Assembly: GCA_003521845.1 (NCBI GenBank)
Contig: DPHB01000057.1
Span: forward strand, 1,699-8,745
DNA length: 7,047 nt
Direction: 5' to 3'
Source: Oceanospirillaceae bacterium
Lineage (GTDB): Bacteria > Pseudomonadota > Gammaproteobacteria > Pseudomonadales > Balneatricaceae
In this document: positions 1-5,716 of the stretch, in pieces
Layout: each line of letters begins with the position of its first letter
How positions within the stretch are numbered: position 1 is the stretch's first letter
Made by a program: the position numbers and the translations under genes
Notes under the pieces: generated by a model
What the model was told of the DNA's origin: nothing
The model's input: only the letters and a program-made list of their open reading frames with translations
The model's database searches: none

Positions 1-362
1 AAGATACTGCCACCCGCCGCACTGGTGATGGTCACGGCACTTGCAGTGATAACGGTACCCACCGCTAATGCTGCCGAAGCTTGGCCCGCTGCAGAGGCAT
101 GGATAATGATTTGTTCGGCACTTTCCGTGCCAGCTTCCAAGGTAATGATCACCACCTCTCCCGCTACTTCGACAATTGCCACTACAAGCTCTGCAGTGGC
201 GGCAGCAGAATCAGCAATCACTTCTATCGAACCGCCCACTATCATCGCCGACCCCATCAGCATGGAAGCCACACCTAGGCTGGCTGTTTCACTACCATCG
301 GCGTGCGCCGATCCAGCCAACAAAGCGCACGACAACAAACAACTTTTAACCACTTTCAACAT
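1..362 (-). CDS. Exported Ala/Val/Ser-rich hypothetical protein (3' end outside the window)
   Basis: The minus strand is open from an ATG at 362 to the left edge, giving 120 residues with no stop. It begins with a textbook Sec signal peptide: positive MLKVVK, a hydrophobic core around residues 8-17, and an AHA cleavage site at 19-21 followed by DGSETASLG. A good Shine-Dalgarno (GAAGGA) lies 6 nt before the ATG. The mature part is almost entirely small or hydrophobic residues (A, V, I, S, T, G) with regularly spaced acidic residues (SIEVIADS, VEVAGEVV, LEAGTESAEQ). This suggests amphipathic segments rather than a globular enzyme. It resembles small secreted proteins of gammaproteobacteria (the STM0539-like type comes to mind), but I do not recognise a family firmly and assign no function. 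It is divergent from the AIM24 gene, with a 144-bp gap. The plus-strand reading of the same DNA is an antisense shadow. Confidence 0.72.
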   Translation of the reverse strand, partial: MLKVVKSCLLSCALLAGSAHADGSETASLGVASMLMGSAMIVGGSIEVIADSAAATAELVVAIVEVAGEVVIITLEAGTESAEQIIIHASAAGQASAALAVGTVITASAVTITSAAGGSI

Positions 363-414
363 AACAATTCCTTCGAAATTTCCACTAGTTATCAACATCT
401 GCTGCTAAGCTTAG

Positions 415-442
415 TTGAAGAACACTGTTTTGCACTTATACT
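415..442 (+). promoter_or_regulatory. Sigma70-like promoter of the AIM24-family gene
   Basis: A -35 box TTGAAG (415-420) and a -10 box TATACT (437-442) are separated by 16 bp, so transcription should start near 449. This leaves a leader of about 57 nt before the ATG at 507. A perfect 10-bp palindrome, CTAAGCTTAG (405-414), sits directly upstream of the -35 box and could be an operator or chance. The call is by inspection only. Confidence 0.5.
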
Positions 443-506
443 AAGCGGCTACGGCCTGAAGGCTACATACCCTTAGCTTAAATCGACAACGACGAAAGGA
501 AACACC

Positions 507-1304
507 ATGACCATGCACTGCGACGAAGTAGACTACGAAATCATTGGTTCTAGTATGCCCATCCTAGAAGTAGAACTAGACCCCCACGAAACCGTCATAG
601 CCGAAGCGGGCATGATGAACTACATGGAACAAGACATTAGCTTTGAAACCCGTATGGGCGATGGTTCACAGCCAGACCAAGGCTTTATGGGTAAAATGTT
701 TTCTGCTGGTAAACGCATGCTAACAGGTGAGTCTTTATTTATGACCCACTTTACCAACCAAGGCACGGGTAAACGCCGCGTGGCCTTTGCTGCCCCTTAC
801 CCAGGCAACATCATGGCGCTGGACCTAGCCCAACACGGTGGCCGGGTTTTATGCCAAAAAGATGCTTTTTTAGCCGCTGCCCGTGGCACCAAGATAGACA
901 TTGCCTTTAACAAAAAACTGGGCGCTGGCTTCTTTGGTGGCGAAGGTTTTATTCTGCAAAGTTTGGAGGGTGACGGCATGGCCTTTATTCAGGCCGGCGG
1001 CACCTTAATCAAACGCGAACTTAACAACGAAACCCTACGCCTAGACACAGGTTGTTTAGTGGCCTTTGGCCCTGGCATCAACTACGACATTGAAATGGTG
1101 AAAGACATAAAGTCCATGCTCTTTGGCGGCGAAGGCTTGGCTCTAGCTACCCTTAGTGGCACTGGTGAAGTGTGGATGCAAAGCTTGCCCTTCTCGCGTC
1201 TAGCCGATCGCATACTCGCCAATGCGCCTAGATCCGGTGGCAGCCGCACCGGCGAAGGTTCCGTACTGGGTGGCTTGGGCGACCTATTGGATGGTGATAA
1301 TTAA
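507..1304 (+). CDS. AIM24 / TIGR00266 family protein
   Basis: This encodes 265 residues of the AIM24 family (TIGR00266, PF01987), found in many bacteria and related to a yeast mitochondrial protein. The bacterial role is not established. The family hallmarks run in order: YEIIGSSMPILEVELDPHET near the N-terminus, VIAEAGMMNYM (30-40), TRMGDGS, TGESLFMTHFTN, GKRRVAFAAPYPGNI, KLGAGFFGGEGFILQ, an IQAGGTL segment, DTGCLVAFG, IKSMLFGGEGLALATL, and the near-terminal WMQSLPFSRLADRI. The repeated Gly-rich strands fit a beta-sandwich fold. A Gly/Ser-rich tail with a hydrophobic patch (VLGGLGDLLDG) closes the protein, as in many relatives. Start 507 is supported by AAAGGA 6 nt upstream. There is no signal peptide or membrane segment, so it is probably cytosolic. 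The gene is convergent with the GMC gene, 17 nt away, and no terminator is visible between them. Confidence 0.93.
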   Translation: MTMHCDEVDYEIIGSSMPILEVELDPHETVIAEAGMMNYMEQDISFETRMGDGSQPDQGFMGKMFSAGKRMLTGESLFMTHFTNQGTGKRRVAFAAPYPGNIMALDLAQHGGRVLCQKDAFLAAARGTKIDIAFNKKLGAGFFGGEGFILQSLEGDGMAFIQAGGTLIKRELNNETLRLDTGCLVAFGPGINYDIEMVKDIKSMLFGGEGLALATLSGTGEVWMQSLPFSRLADRILANAPRSGGSRTGEGSVLGGLGDLLDGDN

Positions 1305-1321
1305 CCACAGCCAGCTAATTA

Positions 1322-2938
1322 CTAAGTTTGATTATCCTGCAATATCATATGCGCCGCCTTCTCGGCAATCATGGTAATGGGCGCATGGGTATTGCCAGAC
1401 ACTATGTTGGGCATGATGGAAGCATCAACCACCCGTAGCCCTCGCAGGCCGTGCACCCTAAGGCGTGCATCCACCACCGCCATTGCATCATGGCCCATCT
1501 TGGCCGTGCCTACGGGGTGAAAAATGGTGGTAGCTATGTCACCCGCAGCCGAGGCTAGTTCATCGTCACTAGCAAAATCACTCCCGGGTTTCATTTCTTG
1601 CGGACTAAATTCCGCTAACCGCTGGGTCGCCATAAGTTTACGCGCATGGCGAATGCTATCGGCCGCCACCTTGCGGTCGCTATCCGTAGACAAGTAACAC
1701 GGCCTAATGGCCGGTGGTACCCGGTAATCATTGCTAATAATGTGGCAAGTACCGCGGCTAGTTGGGCGCAAATTGCACACCGACACAGTAATGCCTGGAT
1801 ACGTATGCAAAGGCTGCCCAAACGCATCCAAGGACAAAGGCTGCACATGGTATTCAATGTTGGCAGACTCATACTCAGCTGACGAGCGCGTAAAAGCACC
1901 CAGCTGACTAGGCGCCATAGACATAGGGCCCGATTGTTTCAAAGCATACTCAGCCGCGATAGACAGCTTGCCAAGCCAGTTATGGCTTTTTTCATTTAAC
2001 GTTTGCGTGTTTTCAACCTTAAAAATGGTGCGGATTTGCAAATGATCTTGTAAGTTTTCTCCCACCCCGGGCAGCTCGTGCAATACCTTAATACCATGGC
2101 TTTCCAAAACCCGCCTTGGACCAATACCCGACAACTGCAAAATTTGCGGTGAGCCGATAGAACCGGCTGACAAGAGCACCTCTTTGTTTACCGATACCCT
2201 CGCTGGTTTGCCCTTAATGACCACCTCCAAGCCCACTGCTTTGTCACCTTGCATACATAACTTTTTCACCTGAGCGCCAGTAAGTATATGTAGGTTAGTG
2301 CGGCCTTTAACAGACTCTAAAAAGGCCTTGCGCGAATTCCAACGCACGCCTTTGTTTTGGTTTACCTCAAAGTAGCCAACGCCTTCGTTGTCACCACTAT
2401 TAAAGTCATCTGTCTTGTTGACGCCAATCTCTTCGGCGGCTTCTACTACGGCATCTAGAATCGGCCAAGACAAACGCTGAGGTTGTACATGCAACTCCCC
2501 GCGTGCCCCGTGAAACTCATCATCACGGGCACAATGCCTTTCTGACTTTTTGAAATAAGGCAGTACCTCATCCCAGCTCCAGCCAGCATTACCCAGCTGC
2601 GACCAAGCATCATAATCCCGTGCTTGACCACGTAAATACAACATACCGTTAATCGACGAACAGCCTCCCAGCAACTTACCCCTTGGGTAATCCAAAGCAC
2701 GGCCATTGAGTCCAGGTTCGGCCTCAGTCTTTAAACACCAATCCATATTGGGATTGCCCATGCAGTACAAGTACCCCACCGGCACATGCACCCAAAACTT
2801 ATTATCCGAGCCACCTGCTTCCAACAACAACACCTTGTTAGCTGGGTCGGCACTCAAGCGATTAGCCAGTACGCAGCCGGCTGAGCCTGCACCTACAATG
2901 ACGTAATCAAATGTTCCTAAATCTTTCACGGCATCCAT
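1322..2938 (-). CDS. GMC-family FAD-dependent oxidoreductase (choline/alcohol dehydrogenase-like)
   Basis: A flavoenzyme of the glucose-methanol-choline family, which oxidises alcohols to aldehydes using FAD. The substrate cannot be read from sequence; the choline-dehydrogenase/AlkJ-like subgroup fits best. Counting from ATG 2938 (538 aa), it has the Rossmann motif FDYVIVGAGSAGCVLANRLS (10-29), the ribose-binding acid in LLLEAGG (Glu40), the first GMC signature around LLGGCSSINGM (89-99), the second signature GSIGSPQILQLSGIG (259-273), catalytic His474 in FHPVGTAKMG, and Asn516 in GNTHAPITMIAEKAA. The frame stays open to ATG 2992 and GTG 3001. I prefer 2938 because GAGG lies 11 nt upstream and the FAD motif then falls close to the N-terminus, as is usual. 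The upstream starts lack a Shine-Dalgarno. No signal peptide is seen. The gene stands alone, and its 5' flank runs straight into a toxin relic on the other strand. Confidence 0.93.
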   Translation of the reverse strand: MDAVKDLGTFDYVIVGAGSAGCVLANRLSADPANKVLLLEAGGSDNKFWVHVPVGYLYCMGNPNMDWCLKTEAEPGLNGRALDYPRGKLLGGCSSINGMLYLRGQARDYDAWSQLGNAGWSWDEVLPYFKKSERHCARDDEFHGARGELHVQPQRLSWPILDAVVEAAEEIGVNKTDDFNSGDNEGVGYFEVNQNKGVRWNSRKAFLESVKGRTNLHILTGAQVKKLCMQGDKAVGLEVVIKGKPARVSVNKEVLLSAGSIGSPQILQLSGIGPRRVLESHGIKVLHELPGVGENLQDHLQIRTIFKVENTQTLNEKSHNWLGKLSIAAEYALKQSGPMSMAPSQLGAFTRSSAEYESANIEYHVQPLSLDAFGQPLHTYPGITVSVCNLRPTSRGTCHIISNDYRVPPAIRPCYLSTDSDRKVAADSIRHARKLMATQRLAEFSPQEMKPGSDFASDDELASAAGDIATTIFHPVGTAKMGHDAMAVVDARLRVHGLRGLRVVDASIMPNIVSGNTHAPITMIAEKAAHMILQDNQT

Positions 2939-3011
2939 AGCCAAAACATCCTCGGATTTGAAGCTTAAAACGTTCGGAATACGGTAACTCATATTGTGCA
3001 CTGAATGCTAG

Positions 3012-3206
3012 TTAAAGGGACACTTTGGTGACCATAAGTTTCTTGCAAGTCACCTGTATGAACTACGTTTCTTCTTTGGTTGTGGATATCGTATTTACTA
3101 CACAATCAAAGGTAAAAAAATCGTTTTATTGATATCTGGTGGTGATACATCCAGCCATACGAGGGATATTAAAAAAGCACTAGGCCTAATGATGGAATTG
3201 GGGTAA
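3012..3206 (+). pseudogene. 5'-truncated RelE/ParE-type toxin (HigB-like, Gp49/TIGR02683 type) relic
   Basis: Reading 3012-3206 gives 64 codons ending in TAA, with no usable start codon and an in-frame TAG at 3009-3011 directly before it. The peptide contains GHFGD, LYELRFFFGCGYRIYYTIKG, KKIVLLISGGD and TRDIKKA. These match in order the C-terminal two thirds of the small RelE/ParE-like toxins of this group, where GNFGD...ELR...GYRVYY...LLCGGDKS..DI..A is typical. The first 35 or so residues are absent in all three plus frames; that DNA is now the start of the GMC gene. The stop lies 6 nt before the antitoxin ATG, the normal toxin-first spacing for this family. I infer that the toxin is dead through loss of its 5' end and promoter. 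The family assignment is from memory of the motif pattern. Confidence 0.8.
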
Positions 3207-3212
3207 ACCAAA

Positions 3213-3497
3213 ATGACTATTAGTACCAAAAAATGGGATTCCAGTGAACATTTGGACAGCCCCGAAATGATTCAAGCCTATCTGAACATTGCATTTCAGA
3301 GCGGAGATACTGAACAATTTTTGCAAGCATTAGGTAACGTAGCTAAAGCCAAGGGCATGAGTAGTATTGCTAAAGAAACGAACTTGGGGCGACAAAACCT
3401 TTATAAAGCACTTTCTGCTGATAGCTATCCCAAATTTGAAACTGTCAAGAAAGTCGTAGAAGCTTTTGATTGTCACTTGGCCATTGTGGCTAATTAG
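3213..3497 (+). CDS. Addiction-module antitoxin, HigA-like HTH protein (TIGR02684 type), orphan
   Basis: An intact 94-residue antitoxin, close to the usual length of about 100. Its C-terminal half is a helix-turn-helix: GMSSIAKETNLGRQNLYKAL (residues 48-67), followed by SADSYPKFETVKKVVEAFDC and a hydrophobic LAIVAN end. In this family such proteins bind the cognate RelE/ParE-like toxin through the N-terminal part and repress the operon through the HTH. GGGG ends 9 nt before the ATG and overlaps the toxin stop, so translation was probably coupled to the toxin. Because the toxin is truncated and its promoter gone, this gene has no obvious promoter of its own. It may be silent, or kept as a free antitoxin against related toxins elsewhere (inference). 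Confidence 0.87.
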   Translation: MTISTKKWDSSEHLDSPEMIQAYLNIAFQSGDTEQFLQALGNVAKAKGMSSIAKETNLGRQNLYKALSADSYPKFETVKKVVEAFDCHLAIVAN

Positions 3498-3526
3498 TCC
3501 ATTAGGCTACAACCTATAGATGCTTC

Positions 3527-3555
3527 GGAGAGCGCAACACTGGCCGTATTGCGCT
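3527..3555 (+). other. Partial tRNA-Ala copy (D-stem to anticodon arm), inverted relative to the intact gene
   Basis: The 18 nt ggagagcgcaacactggc at 3527-3544 are identical to the intact tRNA-Ala(GGC) from the D-loop end through the anticodon. In the intact gene this segment is on the minus strand at 3857-3874. Similarity continues with scattered mismatches to about 3555 and then ends. The fragment also forms its own 7-bp hairpin, AGCGCAA (3531-3537) with TTGCGCT (3549-3555). There is no T-run, so it is not a terminator. It cannot make a tRNA because the acceptor and T arms are missing. Confidence 0.7.
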
Positions 3556-3576
3556 ATAAAACCCGTCTATCCCTCA

Positions 3577-3663
3577 TTAACCCCTATGTTTCTTAAAGTT
3601 CTCAGCCAGCTCCAGTATTTCTTTATAAACGTCATCATTGGCCACGGACGGGTGTACCCCCCA
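3577..3663 (-). pseudogene. Possible 28-codon C-terminal tail of a lost gene
   Basis: On the minus strand, 28 open codons run from TGG at 3663 to TAA at 3577. Tandem in-frame stops lie just upstream and no start codon with a ribosome binding site is present. The peptide includes HPSVANDDVYKEILELAENF followed by KKHRG. It is a normal, charged, helix-like composition that looks like a genuine protein C-terminus rather than noise. I cannot name the family with confidence; endings of this style occur in type I restriction R subunits, but that is a loose recollection. Confidence 0.25.
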
Positions 3664-3762
3664 TTATTAACACCAGTTAAAACTAGGAGGTTTCTCAGTT
3701 ATAGCAATTATCGAAGTGGAATAATAGCTTTGGACTTAATATGGACTTAAGTCAATAGACAC

Positions 3763-3799
3763 AAAAAAGCCGGCCAAACATTAAAGCTTGTAACCGGCT
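3763..3799 (-). terminator. Rho-independent terminator of tRNA-Ala
   Basis: Read leftward from the tRNA, AGCCGG (3799-3794) pairs with CCGGCT (3773-3768). The second arm runs directly into six T residues (3768-3763). The stem is 6 bp with a 20-nt loop that may pair partly, and it begins 17 nt after the CCA end. Confidence 0.8.
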
Positions 3800-3816
3800 G
3801 ATTTGTAAAGAATGAT

Positions 3817-3892
3817 TGGTGGAGCCTAGCGGGATCGAACCGCTGACCTCAACACTGCCAGTGTTGCGCTCTCCCAGCTGAGCTAAGGCCCC
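3817..3892 (-). tRNA. tRNA-Ala (anticodon GGC)
   Basis: A complete 76-nt cloverleaf on the minus strand. The acceptor stem is GGGGCCT with AGGCTCC (one G-U pair), followed by T8 and A9. The D arm has stem GCTC/GAGC, and the anticodon stem CAACA/TGTTG encloses the loop CTGGCAG, giving anticodon GGC, which reads GCC and GCU alanine codons. The variable loop is AGGTC, the T arm is AGCGG-TTCGATC-CCGCT, the discriminator is A73, and CCA is encoded. It has its own promoter and terminator. Its position downstream of gltX is a common arrangement in Pseudomonas-like gammaproteobacteria. A partial inverted copy lies at 3527-3555. Confidence 0.97.
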
Positions 3893-3945
3893 AAACCTTA
3901 TATCAATGCCGCTGCGTGGTGTTTGTTGCGACTTGATGGAGGCGT

Positions 3946-3973
3946 ATTATAAAGAGCTTAGGTAGGATTGCAA
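3946..3973 (-). promoter_or_regulatory. Strong sigma70 promoter of tRNA-Ala
   Basis: Read leftward, -35 TTGCAA (3973-3968) and a perfect -10 TATAAT (3951-3946) are 16 bp apart. Transcription should start near 3939, about 47 nt before the mature tRNA, leaving a leader to be trimmed. The discriminator after the -10 box is GC-rich (ACGCCTCC), as in stable-RNA promoters under stringent (ppGpp) control. The regulatory reading is inferred from that resemblance. Confidence 0.75.
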
Positions 3974-4035
3974 GTGCTTTTTGGCAAAACGAATTACTTT
4001 TTTAATCAAGGACTTGTGTGGGTATAAAGTGAACA

Positions 4036-4070
4036 GGACAGGCACTTCCCTACGGAAAAAGCCAGTCCCC
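4036..4070. repeat. REP-like palindrome, copy A
   Basis: This copy starts GGACAGGCACTTCCCTACGG and ends AAAAAGCCAGTCCCC. The arms pair as GGAC/GTCC and GGC/GCC around an A-A mismatch, then TTCC/GGAA around CTAC. Its first 20 nt are identical to copy C, 1.8 kb away. Imperfect GC-rich palindromes with an internal mismatch, lying between genes, are typical of REP elements moved by RAYT (IS200-like) transposases. No such transposase is in the window. Confidence 0.7.
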
Positions 4071-4086
4071 GAGCGCTATAGGCCAA

Positions 4087-4126
4087 GGTGCTGGCTCTCA
4101 TGCCATTGACATGGGTTCCTGACCCC
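4087..4126. repeat. Diverged REP-like unit, copy E
   Basis: The stretch begins GGTGCTGGCTCTCATG and ends GGGTTCCTGACCCC, an opposite-orientation variant of the neighbouring units: compare GGTGCCTGGC, the reverse complement of the right arm of copy B. Pairing is much weaker than in A, B or C. It is flanked by CGCTAT (4074-4079) and ATAGCG (4145-4150), so A, E and B may form one mosaic cluster. Confidence 0.35.
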
Positions 4127-4152
4127 ACAGGGTAAGCGCGAAAGATAGCGAT

Positions 4153-4193
4153 AGGAGCCTGGCACTTTCCCTGCGGGAAAAAGCCAGGCACCT
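4153..4193. repeat. REP-like palindrome, copy B, just after the gltX stop
   Basis: This is the best-paired member of the set. AGG/CCT, an A-A bulge, then GCCTGGC/GCCAGGC and TTCCC/GGGAA enclose a TGC loop. It begins 14 nt beyond the gltX stop codon (4208-4210, minus strand). In the gltX transcript it would form a stable 3' hairpin. No T-run follows it, so protection of the mRNA 3' end or help in termination is an inference. Confidence 0.72.
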
Positions 4194-4207
4194 ATTCTCA
4201 AGCGAAG

Positions 4208-5686
4208 CTACAGTACGCGGTATTCTTTGTCCCAGCGCTTGGCTTCTTTCTTGGATGGGCCACCCATGACGTTTAGGGCATGGCGCAAGCGTGCACGACT
4301 CATGTCTGGGCCAAGAATAACCATGGCATCAAATACGGACACGGAGTTGGCGCTGCCGGTGATGGCCACGAACAACAAGGCGAACAGTTCTTTCGGCTTG
4401 ATTTCCATGCTTTGTGCCATGCCTTTGCAGATGTCAAAGATAGCGTCTTTTTCCCAATAGCGTAGGGCTTCTAGCTGCCACAGGGTAAACTGCAAGGTCT
4501 TGCGCATTAGGTCGCTGTCTACCTTGGCGTTGGCTAGGTCTGCTTCAGTAATCTCTGGCATGCCCGATAAAAAGAAGCCCGCTAGTGGCACTATGTCACT
4601 AAACTTCTCAATACGTGGCTTAATCAAGGGAATGATTGGTGCCAAATAATCGCTGTTTACGGCCCAGTCTTGCATGCGCTGAATGAATTCCGCATCGTTT
4701 AGGTCTTCGCGCAACCACAGGCTGTTCAACCAAGATAGCTTTTCTTGGTCAAAGATAGGTCCACCTAGGGACACACGCTGAATATCAAAGTTGTCGAACA
4801 TTTCCTGACGGGTGAATTTTTCACGTTCATCTGGCATAGACCAACCCATACGCGCCAGGTAGTTAAGCATGGCTTCGGCCATGTAACCCATGCGCTGGTA
4901 GTACAGAATACTGGTTGGATTCTTACGCTTGCTTAGTTTGCTCTTGTCTGGGTTACGTAGCAATGGCAGATGGCAAAGCTCTGGCATGTCCCAGCCAAAG
5001 TACTTGTACAACAACTGGTGCTTAGGTGCGGAGTTGATCCACTCTTCGCCACGCAATACGTGGGTAATACCCATTAAATGGTCATCTACCACGTTGGCTA
5101 GGTGGTAAGTAGGCATACCGTCATTTTTTAGCAATACCTGCATGTCTACTTGGGCCCAAGCGATTTCTACTTCGCCACGTAGCATGTCGTTGAACTTGCA
5201 GCTGCCCTCTGCGGGGATCTTCATGCGAATCACATGCGGTTCACCTGCATCTAAGCGCGCCTGTACTTCTTCCTGAGGCAAGTTTAAGCCGCGGCCATCG
5301 TAACCGATAGGTAGTTTGTTTTCGGTCTGGTGACGGCGTAGCTCGTCAAGCTCTTCGGAGGTGGCAAAGCAATAGAAGGCATGGCCATCACGTACCAACT
5401 GCTGAGCATGTTGCTTGTAGATGTCACCACGCTCACTTTGGCGGTATGGTCCATGCGGGCCGCCAACATCTGGGCCTTCTGCCCATTCGATACCCAACCA
5501 CCGTAGCGACTCAAGAATTGCTGCCTCAGATTCTGGGGTGCTACGTTCTTGGTCTGTGTCTTCGATACGCAGGATAAACTCGCCGCCTTGCTGCTTGGCA
5601 AAAGCCAAGTTAAATAAAGCAATGTAGGCGGTGCCTAGGTGTGGGTCGCCAGTTGGTGAAGGCGCGATGCGGGTGCGGATAGTCAT
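4208..5686 (-). CDS. gltX: Glutamyl-tRNA synthetase (GluRS)
   Basis: Class I aminoacyl-tRNA synthetase that charges tRNA-Glu with glutamate in the cytosol. From ATG 5686 it has 492 aa, matching the ~494 aa of Pseudomonas GltX. The N-terminus TIRTRIAPSPTGDPHLGTA carries the HIGH-type signature (HLGT, 16-19). Other landmarks are FILRIEDTDQERS, GPDVGGPHGPYRQSERG, ANVVDDHLMGITHVLRGEEW, and the KMSKS-type loop DKSKLSKRKNPTS (KLSKR at 250-254). The C-terminal anticodon-binding domain ends in GGPSKKEAKRW. The frame is open to 5830, but those 48 extra codons cross the -10 box and a repeat, so 5686 is the start; no clear Shine-Dalgarno precedes it. The zinc-site residues seen in E. coli and Pseudomonas GluRS (CxC...CxH) are reduced here to one Cys: YCFAT, then YDGRGLN. 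Confidence 0.97.
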   Translation of the reverse strand: MTIRTRIAPSPTGDPHLGTAYIALFNLAFAKQQGGEFILRIEDTDQERSTPESEAAILESLRWLGIEWAEGPDVGGPHGPYRQSERGDIYKQHAQQLVRDGHAFYCFATSEELDELRRHQTENKLPIGYDGRGLNLPQEEVQARLDAGEPHVIRMKIPAEGSCKFNDMLRGEVEIAWAQVDMQVLLKNDGMPTYHLANVVDDHLMGITHVLRGEEWINSAPKHQLLYKYFGWDMPELCHLPLLRNPDKSKLSKRKNPTSILYYQRMGYMAEAMLNYLARMGWSMPDEREKFTRQEMFDNFDIQRVSLGGPIFDQEKLSWLNSLWLREDLNDAEFIQRMQDWAVNSDYLAPIIPLIKPRIEKFSDIVPLAGFFLSGMPEITEADLANAKVDSDLMRKTLQFTLWQLEALRYWEKDAIFDICKGMAQSMEIKPKELFALLFVAITGSANSVSVFDAMVILGPDMSRARLRHALNVMGGPSKKEAKRWDKEYRVL

Positions 5687-5692
5687 GGTCAG

Positions 5693-5704
5693 AATCAGCT
5701 GATT
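5693..5704. repeat. 12-bp perfect palindrome in the gltX leader
   Basis: AATCAGCTGATT is a perfect inverted repeat 6 nt upstream of the gltX ATG and downstream of its -10 box. It could be an operator or a small leader hairpin occupying the usual Shine-Dalgarno position. It could also be chance. Confidence 0.35.
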
Positions 5705-5716
5705 GGAAAAGGCCGT

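Larger units (their letters stand above)
3498..3762. other. Gene-poor decayed stretch between the antitoxin and the tRNA terminator
   Basis: No convincing gene lies between the antitoxin stop and the terminator of tRNA-Ala. The stretch holds a partial tRNA-Ala copy (3527-3555), a possible gene tail on the minus strand (3577-3663), a small hairpin TTAAC-ACCA-GTTAA (3667-3680), and an 11-bp-period tandem repeat of TGGACTTA (3731-3738 and 3742-3749). The plus-strand reading at 3520-3750 is not credible as protein: it has no Shine-Dalgarno or recognisable motif, and it overlaps the tRNA fragment. I read the region as the remains of accessory DNA next to a tRNA gene. Confidence 0.5.

Noticed and set aside
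25..408. Plus-strand open frame of 127 codons at the left end
   Set aside because: It is the antisense of the minus-strand signal-peptide gene, whose start has a good Shine-Dalgarno and a typical cleavage site. The plus-strand reading has no ribosome binding site and an Ala/Ser/Thr-rich composition explained by the opposite frame.
2300..2700. Alternative open frames within the GMC gene on both strands
   Set aside because: All GMC motifs occur in order in one uninterrupted frame; the others are shadows without start signals.
3531..3555. Hairpin after the antitoxin as a terminator
   Set aside because: The 7-bp stem is followed by ATAAAAC rather than a T-run on either strand, and it is better explained as part of the tRNA-Ala fragment.
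3498..3680. Possible integron attC site behind the antitoxin
   Set aside because: Toxin-antitoxin genes are common integron cassettes and the region has hairpins, but I find no paired RYYYAAC and GTTRRRY core sites in the correct arrangement.
3520..3750. Plus-strand open frame of 76 codons after the antitoxin
   Set aside because: It starts inside the tRNA-Ala fragment, has no Shine-Dalgarno, and overlaps the more protein-like minus-strand tail; no motif is recognisable.
4006..4191. Minus-strand open frame of 61 codons between gltX and the tRNA
   Set aside because: It consists largely of the REP-like cluster (copies A, E and B) and has no protein-family features.
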